Of a stretch of DNA of 64,000 nucleotides, positions 11,896 through 22,619 are shown in pieces. The number at the start of each line of letters is the position of its first letter. The stretch's first letter is position 1. This DNA comes from Rhizophagus irregularis (taxonomy: Eukaryota; Glomeromycota; Glomeromycetes; Glomerales; Glomeraceae). Location of the stretch: positions 806,001 through 870,000 of the forward strand of contig NC_089431.1 in NCBI RefSeq assembly GCF_026210795.1, read 5' to 3'. The position numbers and the translations under genes are program-made. Under the pieces are notes generated by a model. The model had not been told where the DNA came from and searched no databases. It worked only from the letters and a program-made list of their open reading frames with translations.

Positions 11896-12608
11896 CCATA
11901 ATAATGCCTATCACACCAGGCCCTCGAAAGTTACTCAAAAGTTACTTGAAAGTGACGGGAAAGTGCCTGGAACTGGCGAAAAGCCGAACACGTGATTGGC
12001 ACAGTAAATTTCGTTAATTTCGGCCAGCACTATTCCATATTTTTTTCCAAATATTTGGGACGCAATAACTCGGCATCCAGGCATCCGATTCATACGATCT
12101 TAGCATCATTGGAAAGCCCTTAACGCCCTCATTCAAACGATCACAAAACCGCATGAAACCAATCACAGGAAGCCAAGATATTCCGCCCCAAAGATCAGGT
12201 TAAAAATATAGCATAGTGCCGGCCAAAATCTGATTAGCAAATTAACTGCGCTACCTGACATGATATTTTTTTTACCATATTTCGGCATTCTGGCAGGCAA
12301 CAAAAAAGGTAAAGAAGGAAAGCACCCTCGACACTTTAACAGGCAACCAAAAAGACCCAGAAGCAGGTAAACAAATAAATAGCTCTTTATTAATAAAATA
12401 AGTACAGACCATTGAAAACAGGCAGATAGTTAGAAGGTAATAAAAAAGAAATAGAGCAATAAAATCAAGCGAATATCTATAAGACAATAAAAAGATTACA
12501 GAGTATTAAAATCAAATGGATAGTAATTTGATTATAAAACCCTCACAGAAAACTGAAATCATTAAAGTAGGTAACATTATACTCATAAGTAGGTAACATT
12601 ATACTGCA

Positions 12609-12641
12609 AGTAGTTAACAGTCTATTAGACTGTTAACTACT
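12609..12641. repeat. 33-nt perfect palindrome at 3' end of repeat B
   Basis: Two 16-nt arms, starting AGTAGTTAACAG and closing CTGTTAACTACT, surround one central base (T here, A in copy 2 at 26036-26068). It marks the exact 3' limit of homology between the two repeat copies, since the sequences beyond it differ. A terminal hairpin of this kind recalls Helitron 3' ends, but the usual hairpin-then-CTRR spacing is not present. Confidence 0.8.
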
Positions 12642-12793
12642 AAATTGATCCATTTTATCGAATATTGAGCTTTTATTAGTAAACTCCGGTATATCAAAAC
12701 TATTTTAATATATGTGATTTGGTTCCAGCAAAAAAATCCGGTTTAGGCCCAAATCCGGTTTATCGAAGATCCGGTTTATCAAATTTCACTGTG
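12642..12793 (-). mobile_element. Half of a TA-flanked, pogo-like MITE
   Basis: This is the reverse complement of the left half of the complete MITE at 41099-41621, ending in the TIR CACTGTG followed by TA. Recognisable blocks are AAACTCCGGTATATC, TGGTTCCAGCAAAAAA and the CCGGTTTATC repeats. It begins directly after repeat B, and the other MITE half is not on the far side of that repeat. Confidence 0.75.
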
Positions 12794-13020
12794 TATTACG
12801 CAAGTTTACAGTTTCGTAAATTTTCAAAATATTTTGACCGTAATATTGCGTAAATCTTACGATATTGAAAACTTGTGTAATATTTTAACCATAATATCAC
12901 ATAAATCTTACAAAATTGTAAACTTACGTAATATTTTGAAATTTTTCAAAATATTATGCCATAAACTTTTATAAACTTACAAAATCGTAAACTTATGCAA
13001 TTTTTCACGCTATAAAATTT
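12794..13020. repeat. Degenerate ~50-bp satellite
   Basis: Imperfect repeats built from TTTACAGTTTCGTAAATTTTC and AAAATATTTTGACCGTAATATT. They match, in reverse complement, the better conserved array at 26435-26625. In both places the array directly abuts a terminus of the pogo-like MITE. Confidence 0.7.
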
Positions 13021-14045
13021 TTTGATGAATATTTTGAATTTGTAGGTAAGTCAATTTTAAAATCTCAGTTGTACTATATGAAACCAACTTGATTTTGTCT
13101 ATTTTAACTCCATTTTTTCTGAATAACATAAGATGTTTTCTAGCCCTAAAAGTTTTCTTGTGCAAGTTATTTTGTGTGATTTTAGTAGGGAGAAATCAGA
13201 TCTCTTTGTAAATCATTGATCTTGCCATTTTATCTTTGATTCTACCATCAGCAGTAAGAGCACCTACTTTGCTCTTAAATTCAAAGGAATAATTGTACCA
13301 GTCTAAGATTTCCTGCTAACCAGATTTTATTGCTGTATCAAATAGATAAGATAAGTGTTGGGCAGAACTTGAAATCATATTCTCTGATCCAATGCAAGAG
13401 GAATTAGTATGATATTGTCTTCAGTGGATATGGATGAGCAGATGCCAAAGGTACCACACAGCTTTTGTATTAGTCCCTATTCTACAATTTGATTTTTATC
13501 TAGCGATTCCTCTGGAATCAGCTCATCATTATCTTGCTCCATGAGATCTGGTTCGTATCTCTAGTTAAAAAATTAATATAGCCCAATAGGAAAATTTTAA
13601 AGTACAAGCCACTGGGCCAGGCTGGACTGACATTTTTGACTCATTCTATATACATTCTTGAAGATTAAAATCCCCTTTTAGGGAATACATTTCAGAATTT
13701 CTACATATGACATACTTAATTCTCATTATTTCTTTATTTTTACTTGCCTTTTCATTTTACATAAAAACATTTCCTGTGAAATTATGGATTAAGATCACAG
13801 TTATGTATAGATATATTTGAATACAAAGAATAATAATAATTCTTTTCTGTAATATGTTAGTGATATTCTTTGAATACTATTATATAATGTTATGAATTTA
13901 TGTATTGCGAAATTTTTTGTAATATGACAGTGGACAATCATTAAGGAGATGAAAAAAATAGCCGGTTAAAAAAAAAGTAGTTGAGAACTGTAAAAAAGTA
14001 AGACAAAAATGCTGATGCCTTAAAAACCACCTTGCTAATATTATT
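13021..14045. other. Unique sequence without a supported gene
   Basis: No frame on either strand has convincing length or composition. The sequence is mixed AT-rich with a few GC-richer patches (13250-13560) that may be degraded coding DNA. Nothing recognisable. Confidence 0.45.
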
Positions 14046-14556
14046 AATTCGTGATCTGCCAGTGAACCATAAAATTTGACTATTAAAAGGCGGTGATAAG
14101 TTCATATATATTTTTATCAATAATTTAGAATCTGCGATTCCGGAGAAAAAATACGGGATAACTCGCCTTCTATTGGTCATGGAGACATAAAATTATTACC
14201 ATTAGATGCGTCTTGACGAGACGAATCCGATGAACCAAATTTTATTTTCCTACGACCACTAGATGATGAGTTATCTTTAAAATTTTCAAAATACTAAATT
14301 TTTTTTTTCAAATTCAAATTTTCAGCTCTTATGAAAGTGTCTTTTAGTGCTTAAAATTTTTACCGGTCTTTTATTATTAAGATAGCCAAATGGCATATTT
14401 TTATGCCTATAATATTAGTTTTCATATTATATTTTAGTAATTTGTACCTTGCATTGCCGGAACTGTAGATTCCGCGCTATTAGTAAATATATATATAACT
14501 TTCACCAGAATTTAATAGCCAAGTTTTATGGTTCACTGGCGGATCACGAATTAATT
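14046..14556. mobile_element. Foldback (inverted-repeat) element, MITE-like
   Basis: The left arm at about 14046-14150 (AATTCGTGATCTGCCAGTG, then GATTCCGGAG) is matched in inverse orientation by the right arm at about 14440-14556 (CACTGGCGGATCACGAATT). The arms are about 105-120 bp and roughly 75-85 percent alike by eye, with a spacer of about 290 bp. Neither a TSD nor an exact terminus is clear. The small minus-strand ORF over the left arm (13941-14180) is probably not a gene. Confidence 0.6.
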
Positions 14557-14883
14557 CATTTCATAGTTCAATTTCTCTTTAATTAATTTTTTGGACTGTT
14601 TCGGTTAAACCGTTTTTAACTAAAAGGATTTGGACCTTGGGCATCATTTTTTAGGACAAATTCCGGTCGATTAAAGGCATGATAAGCAAATTAAAATGGG
14701 GATTTTCACATTTTTATTCATTCAAGATGCGCAATTCATAAAAAGGCAATAGATACTAAGAAAACACAAAACTTGACAGAAATTATAAAAGAAACCCAGG
14801 TCAACAATCTCGAGACCAAGCAAAACAAAAGTGAGCATAAAACATCATATAACGTTTCTCAATTATTTTTATTCTGATCAACA

Positions 14884-15367
14884 ATGTTCACCATGCAATA
14901 TTCTAGTGTCACTCATAAACTTATATTCATCATTTTCATCTGTTTTTTGTTTATTCACATGGCTCAGTGTAGGTTTTTAATTCCGTATAAGTACTTAATT
15001 TTCGATTATGTGTAGCAACTAACTTTCTGTTCTAATAACTTCGTCTATGTAACAATGTGTAGCATACTACACTGGAATATCCGGTGACAATATTGTTTCT
15101 TGTTTGGGAATCTTTCACATATATGTAACGGACTGTCATGGTAAAGTGATACGCAATAAGGGATGGATTACTTGTACAGAAAAAAGCATGTTTGATTGGT
15201 ATCAGGCACCAAGCTTATATTGTGTTCATGTGTATCCACAAACACATCCCAAAAGAAATCGATATTTTATAATTCAAGATAGTGATTCATGTTTTAGGCT
15301 GGAAGGCGACGAGGAAAGTTGGAATTACGAAAGAGTAGATGATGTTTCATTTTGTCAAAAGGATTAA
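14884..15367 (+). CDS. Small secreted protein, two exons (effector-like)
   Basis: Exons 14884-14968 and 15063-15367 give 129 codons plus stop. The junction is GTAGGT...TGTAG and in phase. The first about 28 residues form a signal peptide: a short polar start, a hydrophobic core (LIFIIFICFLFI) and HMAQ before the likely cleavage site. The mature part of about 100 residues has five cysteines (VSCLG, TDCHG, ITCTE, LYCVH, DSCFR) plus one near the end (FCQKD), and no membrane segment. No known domain is recognised. Short Cys-bearing secreted proteins are common in arbuscular mycorrhizal fungi, and some act on the host plant. Here the role is inference only. The spliced form is needed, because exon 2 alone lacks an ATG-proximal signal. 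Confidence 0.6.
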
Positions 15368-18300
15368 TGACCAACATATTTTTTATGTCTTTATTATTTG
15401 TAAAATGCTACCTATACTGCACCATATTATCATTATGTATTTATAATTTAATACATCATATTTTTTTTTGTACGATCAATATAGCAATAACAAATATGAA
15501 ATTAGTAAAAGCCCATATCGGGCGAAACTTTATTTAAATTTCCATATATTTGCCTTTTGTGGCTAAGAAATAAAGAATTTAGAGAAATGGTAAAGATAGT
15601 AAGCGAAATAATATGATGCTACCCAGCATCAAGTTAATTCTTTGCTATCAGAATATCTATTACTAGTAACTACAAGATTCTCAGCCCCACACTCCTTTAT
15701 TACATTAGATTTTCGAAATAAATAATCCCACCCATATCTACGCTTATACATATCACTCCTACCCACACAGACTATGTAAAAGATTATTTCCCGCAAGAGA
15801 ACCTTCACCGAGATGAAAAAATTTCGAATCTATAGCATAAATTCCGGAGATTATCAACTGAGGTAAAAATAAGCATTACAATATTTCTGATTCACACTTA
15901 CCACTACGATTCATTTTCACAGCATTCCCTTCCGCCTCGTATTCAAGAAATTTGTTGCTTGATGTGTTATAATAAAGGTGTTTCCACTTTTTTATCACCA
16001 ATATTATACTGCGCCAAACATCTTTATTTGATAGCGACAGATTTCGTGGCATATGATTAAAATCAGGTGAAATTTGTGAAGCCACAAAAATAACACTGCG
16101 CCGATGAGACACATTCTGGCGATCATGATTTTCTCTACGAATATCAAATATGCAGAAAGGATCAAGAATGGTAATATATCCGCTTTGACTTTAAGCATCT
16201 ATAAATCAAAAAAATTTTTGATTAACATCATGATGACGTAAATCTAGAATCAAGCTGAGAAATCAAACCAACTTCTTGGTTATTACTTTGCGGAATATAC
16301 TCGTTTGATTGATTGTTGATATTGATGATTAAAATAATGGTAAGTTATTTCGTTTGATTTTTGTTTAATTTGCACAAGGCGGATAAAAGGATCAGTGAAC
16401 CAAGGCCTCACCTTTTTATATGATTTGTAGTGGGCCTAAGAACCGATTTGAGGAAACTAAATAATTGTATCGCGTACAGACACCCCACCTAATTATCAAA
16501 AATGGCTGACCCTTGAATCAAAGGCGTGTTTAACAATGATCGTTTAAAATAAATCCGATGGAATTACGGTTTTATGACGAACTGATGTTACCAATTAATA
16601 CTAATGGAGAAATAAAAATGGGTCAAATATATACTGTTTATTGTCAAGATCGTACAGATCCGAAAAAAAGAAAATCGGTCACGATTTTTTGCGTAATTGC
16701 ACGTTACTTTTATTACTATTCGTACTCCATACAAATCGTTCAACTACCCATAAATGGAATTTTGTTTAATTATGTAGAATGGATGATGCTATTGTACCCT
16801 TACATTTCATAGGATCGAGATCTGTAAATCGGCAGATCAAGACTCAATTCCCATTCTTATCCCATTCTAACCTCAAGGACATCGGATTAATCCGCGTAAT
16901 GCTAATTCAAAGATTTGTAATATGTGTACTTTCCAATGATTTGGTTTACTTTGTCTACTTGTCAGTTTGTTGAGAAGCTTTTCTTTATAATATAACACGT
17001 ATGACGTACTTATCATGGAATATCTATATTCTATAACATAGAGGCACATTATTACATAGTATATTCATTAGTCATTATATTGTATATTCGAAGTACTAAA
17101 GAAATTTTTATTTCGAACTTTGATCTCTAATGTGAAATTGCGAAATGTAAATCATGTGATAAACTGATATTTAGTTTCGTCATGTGATAATTTTGTTAAA
17201 TGATGAAATATTTCAGAATTTCAGAAATTAAGTATAATGACAAAATATATTTCAGTTTCGTCATGTAATGAAAGATTTCAGTATCATTACTGTTAATTAT
17301 CTTAGATGATTATCAATACCATTAATTATCTTAATGATTAATTTTAATAATTATCAAAATCGTTAATTATCGTTAATTATCAAAATTAACATTTTGATAT
17401 CTTTTGATAATAATTACCAATAAAGTAATAAACATTGATAATTATTTCCTGAAAAATTTTTCCAATAACTTTTTTTCATTAAAATTTTAGAATTTTTCAC
17501 GCCTAAAAAAAAAGAAAAAAAAAATAATTCCACTTGCCAATCATATCCATGATTCAAAAAAGTTGTCTAAAAGGAAAATACTATATTCCATCAAGACATT
17601 TCAGTTTTAATTTTAAGATTTCATTTGTTATTTGTAAGTTTAATTTAATTAGAGAGAGAAATGAAAGGTGAAATTCAGCTATGACTTTTAATTAATATTT
17701 ATGTAGTATGTGATATACGTGATAGTTGTGATACATATTTTACATATATAGGGCTGATTTAACTTTACAAAAAGCTGTTATAGTGATTAAATTATTAAAA
17801 GTATATTAAAAGTTTTAAATAAATACAAAATAAGTGTATTATAGACATTATAACCCTAGGTATCAAGCTTGATCACATGATTGGATAAACAATTAACCAA
17901 AAGGATAAACATTTAGGAAATGGAATGATCTATATAATGTAATATTTATTGAATGATCAATAAAGATCAGAAGATAGTTTAATTATTCTTATGACAAAGA
18001 TTATTCTTATAATAAAGATTATTTTATATTTACAAAATTATTAAGAACAATAGATTCATTGATTTACATGATGTAATATTTATAATTAAGAAGTCAATTA
18101 ATTCTGATGTAATAACCAAGCTTATCGAGATTATAAATAGGGAGTAATTATTAGTCATAAAAGATAGATTTATTTACAAACAAATAGAATAGTCTTTTTA
18201 TAATAGTTTATAAGATTATTCTTAAATAGAATATTCTTTTTATTCTTACGTTAAAGATTAGTTAAGAAATAAGATTAATTCCTTATCAATAGAAACCTAT

Positions 18301-19173
18301 TTTTTGGTGGATTATTAAGAAATAATAGATAAAAAGAAAGATGAATAAAAATATTTTCTTATTTTTTTATTTGTATATTTTTGTAAAACATAAATTGTTA
18401 TAAATATTGATAGAATTCAATAGGGATTCTGCAGTCTGATCTTCAAACTCAATAAAATATTAATTATTAGAAATTATTTTAAATATATTTATGGTTTATC
18501 TAAGTTTTAATTAATGTTTAATTTTACAAATTATAAATAATGAGTTGGAATAAGGATAAACTTTTGTAAAGAGAACCATCAAAATCCAAAAGTTAAGTAC
18601 ATAAATATAAAAATCCAAACCAAGCAAAAATATATTAATTTTTTGTTGAAAACATTTATAAAAGAGATACCTTGTTTATCAACTGGTGGCAAACATTGGT
18701 GACAATATATCCCTTAAACTATAGGGGCTAAAATTAATTTTAAAAATTTTTAAATTTTAAGATCTAGTGATCATAAAAAGATAAAATTATATTTATTAGA
18801 TTCCTCTTATTAAGGTGTATTTAATGGTAATAAAATCATAACTCTAAAATTGATAAATAAAAAGTTATATTAATTCATAAATTTTTAGATTTTATAAATT
18901 ATCCTATTATCACATAATATTTGTAAAAGAACAATTTTATTTCTATTAAATTCTTCTCATTAAAATGCATCAAATAGTAGTAATTTTATATTTTTAAGAT
19001 TAATAAATAAAAAGATATTTCAATTTAAAAAATTAAGCTACTATTTGTTATAATTTGTTGATTATTTACTTTTAAAAAATTATTAATCAAATTGAACTTT
19101 TTTTTTGATCTTTATTTAAAAAATACTATAAAATTTATTATAAAAATATTGGTTTATGTTGTTAAAATAGAAA
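15368..19173. other. AT-rich region; one weak gene trace 15876-16190 (minus)
   Basis: A minus-strand frame from about 16190 to 15876 is open for some 105 codons and has normal-looking composition (ILDPFCIFDIRRENHDRQN, VFVASQISPDFNHMPR-like and NKDVWRSIILVIKKW). It could be an internal exon of a lost or unrecognised gene, but no family match comes to mind. A short plus frame at 16558-16812 starts with ATG and reads IKMGQIYTVYCQDRTDPKK, also unplaced. From 16980 to 19170 the sequence is almost pure A/T with short TAAT-type repeats and no coding signal. Confidence 0.35.
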
Positions 19174-19790
19174 TGTGGCGCAGTAATTTTATGTAGATCA
19201 ATTTTGTAGATCATTTTGTAGATCCCTTGATTTTTTCGATTTTCTTGATTTTCTTGATTTATTTGATAAATCTGATAAATCTGATAAATTTGATATATTC
19301 AATTTATTTATTTTATTTTATTTATTTATTTTATTTTATTTATTTTATTTGTTTAATATATTTATTTTATTTTATTTATTTATTTTATTTTCTTTATTTT
19401 ATTTATTTATTATATTTTGATTTATTTATTTTATCAAATATTCTTGATTTTTATTTTATTATAAATAGTGATAGGATTTTACCAAGTAGGAGAGAGGTCA
19501 GTTAGATAGTTAAGAATGGTATTGTAGTTTTTGAGTTATATGAAAAGAGTATTATTCCTAGTAGTATAATTCAAGATAGTTAATTTCGCAACCAAGAGAT
19601 TATCTATATTTTCGTCGTATTCAAAATCTTACATTATTTTAATAAAACTTATTTTCTTTAACTGAACATCCAACGTTATTTCACGTGATTATTTGTGATC
19701 AACTTAAGACTCTCCTATTAAGTTAAACTCCTGTTAACCTGTTAAAGCGTTAAAGTTTTTCAGTCAACTTTAATCGTTGACAGGATAACA
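19174..19790 (+). mobile_element. Putative 5' LTR of the retrotransposon
   Basis: The proposed LTR starts TGTGGCGCAG and ends GGATAACA, immediately before a primer-binding site. It contains a pyrimidine-rich U3 (TTTATTTATTTTATT repeats, 19225-19440), a TATA-like TATAAATAG at 19462-19470 and an AATAAA at about 19641. The 3' LTR is absent because the element is truncated at 22619, so the 5' boundary is an inference from the TG...CA rule; the 3' boundary is better supported. Confidence 0.5.
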
Positions 19791-19792
19791 AT

Positions 19793-19810
19793 TTGGTGCG
19801 AGTTGGGTGG
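19793..19810 (+). promoter_or_regulatory. Primer-binding site (tRNA-primed minus-strand synthesis)
   Basis: TTGGTGCGAGTTGGG begins two to three bases after the LTR end CA. The TGG start complements the CCA 3' end of a tRNA, as in Ty3/Gypsy and retroviral elements. Which tRNA it matches was not checked. Confidence 0.55.
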
Positions 19811-19836
19811 AAACTAAAGAAAAATAGTAACCGTGA

Positions 19837-21872
19837 ATGAATAAGGAATTTCAGTATTTACAACAGATTTTTCAGCATATAGAAGATCATAATCAAGGAA
19901 AACAGGATTTAATTGAAGATTTATCGTGTGCAGATTGCTATCCAGAAGATCAGAATTTAGGATTATTAGAGAATCCCAGATTTATAGAATTTTGGCAATT
20001 CGTTATTTCACCCAGGTATCCAGATAGTGTTTTTACACAAAATACTATACAAATCTTTAGAAAATTACAGCAACAACGAGAAAGCCAAGAAGTTTACAGA
20101 TTAATTCAGGAGTTAGTACAAACTATTAGGTATATAGTAATACCAGCATTTGATACATTAGTTAAAACGATACAATTCTATTGGGAAGTCACAGATCGCT
20201 TCAATAATTGGGAAGCATACTATTTGGATCAATCATCAGATACAGCCAGTAATACAAGTAAGATGTCAGGAAAAGTGAATCAAAATAAGGCAGATAAAAA
20301 TGATGAAAGTTTAGGTAGTGAACAACAATTTGGAGGAACTGAGCCTATAACAAGTATACAAGACAAAGCATGGCAAGATCAATGAAATGAAGAAGGTGAA
20401 AACGAAGAAGCAGAAAGTATAGTATCACATGATACAGTACTCAAAAATGGTGAAGATAGTAGTTTCAGTCAAATAGGTATAAACGATACCTCAAATGACC
20501 ACATTTATGATCCAAAAAAAGAAGTGAAAGAGAAGCAAAAGGCTACAACTAGCGGTAATTCAAATAAATGGGGTATAAATCCATTTTCAACTTATAAACT
20601 ATATTCTGGTACTGGATTATTATCAAATCCTACATCATTTGTAACTGTAAAACCGTTTCAGGATTCATTCGGTTCTCCTAATATTAGAACATCAACCTTA
20701 AAAACTTTTCGACAGAATGACCTTCTTGATTTTTCTAGTAATAATTTACAAGATAATGAAGAACCAGAAGAACAAACTCCTATTAGTGAAACTGAACAAA
20801 ATAAGATCATGTTACAGTTTTTTCAACAGGCCCAAAAATTTTATGCAAAAGGAGTTGAACCTAGAGAATCTAGACTGGTTGATTTTCCAGTTTTTAAAGG
20901 AGGGAATCAGGATCTTGTCGAATGGATTGAAGCTTTTAGTAGAGCATGTGTAGCTAATAGAGTCAGCGAAGAACGAGCGATTGTTTTAGTAGCATCATAT
21001 TTAAAAGGGACAGCATTAACTTGGTACAATCGTCAAAATATTACTTTTTGAGTGAATGATAATAACCCTCAACGATCATTTACACATTTATTTAAGGATC
21101 ATTTCTGTAATCCTTTTAGGATTAGTCAGTGGAAACATCAACTGCGAAATAGGAAACAAAAACAAGGAGAAACAATTGAAGAATATATCGCAGCAATTAC
21201 AGAATTATGGAAAAGAGTAGATCCCACTGATAGACGAATGGAATTAGATAAAATTCATGAATTTATCGAAAGTTTAAGACCTGAATTTGTTGTACCTGTA
21301 CAATCTGCTATGCCTCAAACAGTAGAAAAAGCAATGGAAAAAGCACAAGCATTAGAAACTGCTTTTTCAATGGGAATAGATCTATCAGTTTATTCGATGA
21401 TGCCAGGTTATTTACAAAATATGAATGGAGGAATGATCCCTGCTCGAACCAACTTGGCCATGTATCAACCTGCATATTCAATGAGTTATTCCAACCAAAA
21501 AGTATAGAAAAGATGGTTGAATGGAAAATCAGTGAAGGAATTACTGCAGCATTAAGCCAAATGCGCACAGAAACTAAACCAACCAACTTTACTCTAAATA
21601 ATAACCACAATAATAATCAAAACAGAAATAGTTCAGGATGCTATGTCTGTGGAAGAACTGGACATATCGCGAAAAACTGTCATCAAAGAAATAATCAACA
21701 AAACAATAATAATTGCAACAATAATGGGAGAGATTTAAGGAATGTCGATTGTTACAATTGTGAAAGAAAAGGACATGCATCTAGAAATTGCAGGTTATCA
21801 CCATCAAATAATAATAATAATAATAATGGAACCAATAATGGTTTCCAAAATAATGGTCGTTTAAACTACTAA
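19837..21872 (+). pseudogene. gag: gag of a Ty3/Gypsy-like LTR retrotransposon
   Basis: The ATG at 19837 opens a frame that continues through an in-frame TGA at 20383 and another at 21049, and shifts by one base in the A5 run at 21497-21501. Homology-like composition is continuous throughout. The central part (about 20850-21460) has the retrotransposon gag fold pattern: FPVFKGGNQDLVEWIEAFSR, YLKGTALTWYNRQ, FRISQWKHQLRNRKQ, EYIAAITELWKRV. The C-terminus has two CCHC zinc knuckles, CYVCGRTGHIAKNC and CYNCERKGHASRNC, separated by Asn-rich linkers. The frame closes at TAA 21870-21872, five bases downstream of a UUUAAAC heptamer. Gag forms the particle and binds RNA through the knuckles. The two stops and the shift make this copy defective unless the assembly is wrong. 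Confidence 0.85.
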
Positions 21873-22619
21873 GCGCACCTCTAGAGAGGGAGAGTGTGAA
21901 TTTTAGAAAAATTTCTAACAAAATTAGTACTAAAAGAGTGAATTGGAAGGATCCATTAGAAGAAATCAGACCTATTGAAAGGCCAATTCAACTATTAAAA
22001 AGACCTACATATGTTCTCAACATTTTATATAATAACTTTGGAATTTATTTATCGAAACAACTACAGAAAAATAAAACAATGTATAATTTATGGCAAGTAG
22101 CAGGAGGAAAAGTAGAGAATCGTGAATCTTCTCTTCAAGCTGTGCTTAGAGAAACAAAAGAAGAAACAGCGCTAGATATTAAAAAAGATGAATGTGTATT
22201 TTTATTTAACGATTCAGCTTTTAATTGTGATGTTTATATAACAAAAGTACCTGATTATCAAGAGTTACAGCGAACTGAACCTGAAAAACAAGGAGCTTGG
22301 ACAATTACTTCTTTTGAACAATTCCAATTTATGGCAAAACATAATGAATTAACCCCAACACTAGCTAATTATTATACTGATATTCTTAACCAATTGATTA
22401 GAGAAGAACCAGCATATCTTAACCAAAAAGAAAGAGCTGAAGAAGCTTTGTATGGAGAAGCGATTGTATATGGACAGCCTGTTAATGTCTTTATAGATTC
22501 AGAAGCTGTAGGCTGTATTATTTCTAAAAGATTCCTAGATAAAGTCAATAAAGGAATTGAATTACCTACAAATATTAAGATCATTGATGTAACAGGACAA
22601 AAATCATCACCACTAGGAA
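21854..22619 (+). pseudogene. pol: Truncated pol: Nudix domain followed by retropepsin-like protease
   Basis: The frame is -1 relative to gag and overlaps its end; no ATG precedes it, consistent with translation by frameshifting. Numbering from GTG at 21896, residues about 36-170 are a Nudix fold: LNILYNNFGIYLSKQ, then the box G71-x5-E77-x7-R85E86-x2-E89E90, complete except that the last Gly of the consensus is Ala92. Nudix enzymes hydrolyse nucleoside diphosphates linked to another moiety, including damaged dNTPs. Residues about 184-241 look like the start of a retropepsin (YGEAIVYGQPVNVFIDSE, IISKRFLDKV). The active-site triplet is DSE where D(T/S)G is required, one G-to-A change from DSG. 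The ORF is cut at 22619 by a TIR element and no reverse transcriptase or integrase follows in the window. Confidence 0.75.
21860..21866 (+). promoter_or_regulatory. Canonical -1 ribosomal frameshift heptamer UUUAAAC
   Basis: The bases T TTA AAC lie exactly in gag register (X XXY YYZ), one codon before the gag TAA. Slipping by -1 gives TTT AAA CTA, which is the frame of the downstream Nudix-protease ORF, open from 21854. A short inverted repeat (CCTCTAGAGAGG, about 21878) follows at a distance suitable for a stimulatory structure, though a 4-bp stem is weak. Confidence 0.7.

Larger units (their letters stand above)
10864..12641 (+). repeat. 1.78-kb repeat B, copy 1 (5'-truncated)
   Basis: Nearly identical to 24297-26068 in the same orientation, with scattered substitutions. 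Homology starts at ATCCGAAGGGATGCC inside a short Cys/His-rich ORF and ends at a perfect 33-nt palindrome (12609-12641). Internal parts in order: ORF remnant; ACTAGTGACA-type repeats (about 11075-11470); a hairpin minisatellite (11548-11895); AT-rich unique sequence; and two copies of GTAGGTAACATTATACT just before the palindrome. No transposase is encoded, so it is either a non-autonomous element or a segmental duplicate. Confidence 0.85.

Noticed and set aside
12609-12641. Helitron 3' terminus
   Set aside because: A terminal hairpin exists, but there is no CTRR a few bases beyond it, no clear TC 5' end and no Rep/helicase gene.
19227-19505. Ile/Leu/Tyr/Phe-rich ORF resembling a membrane protein
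   Set aside because: It is the translation of a TTTATTTATTTTA microsatellite inside the putative LTR.
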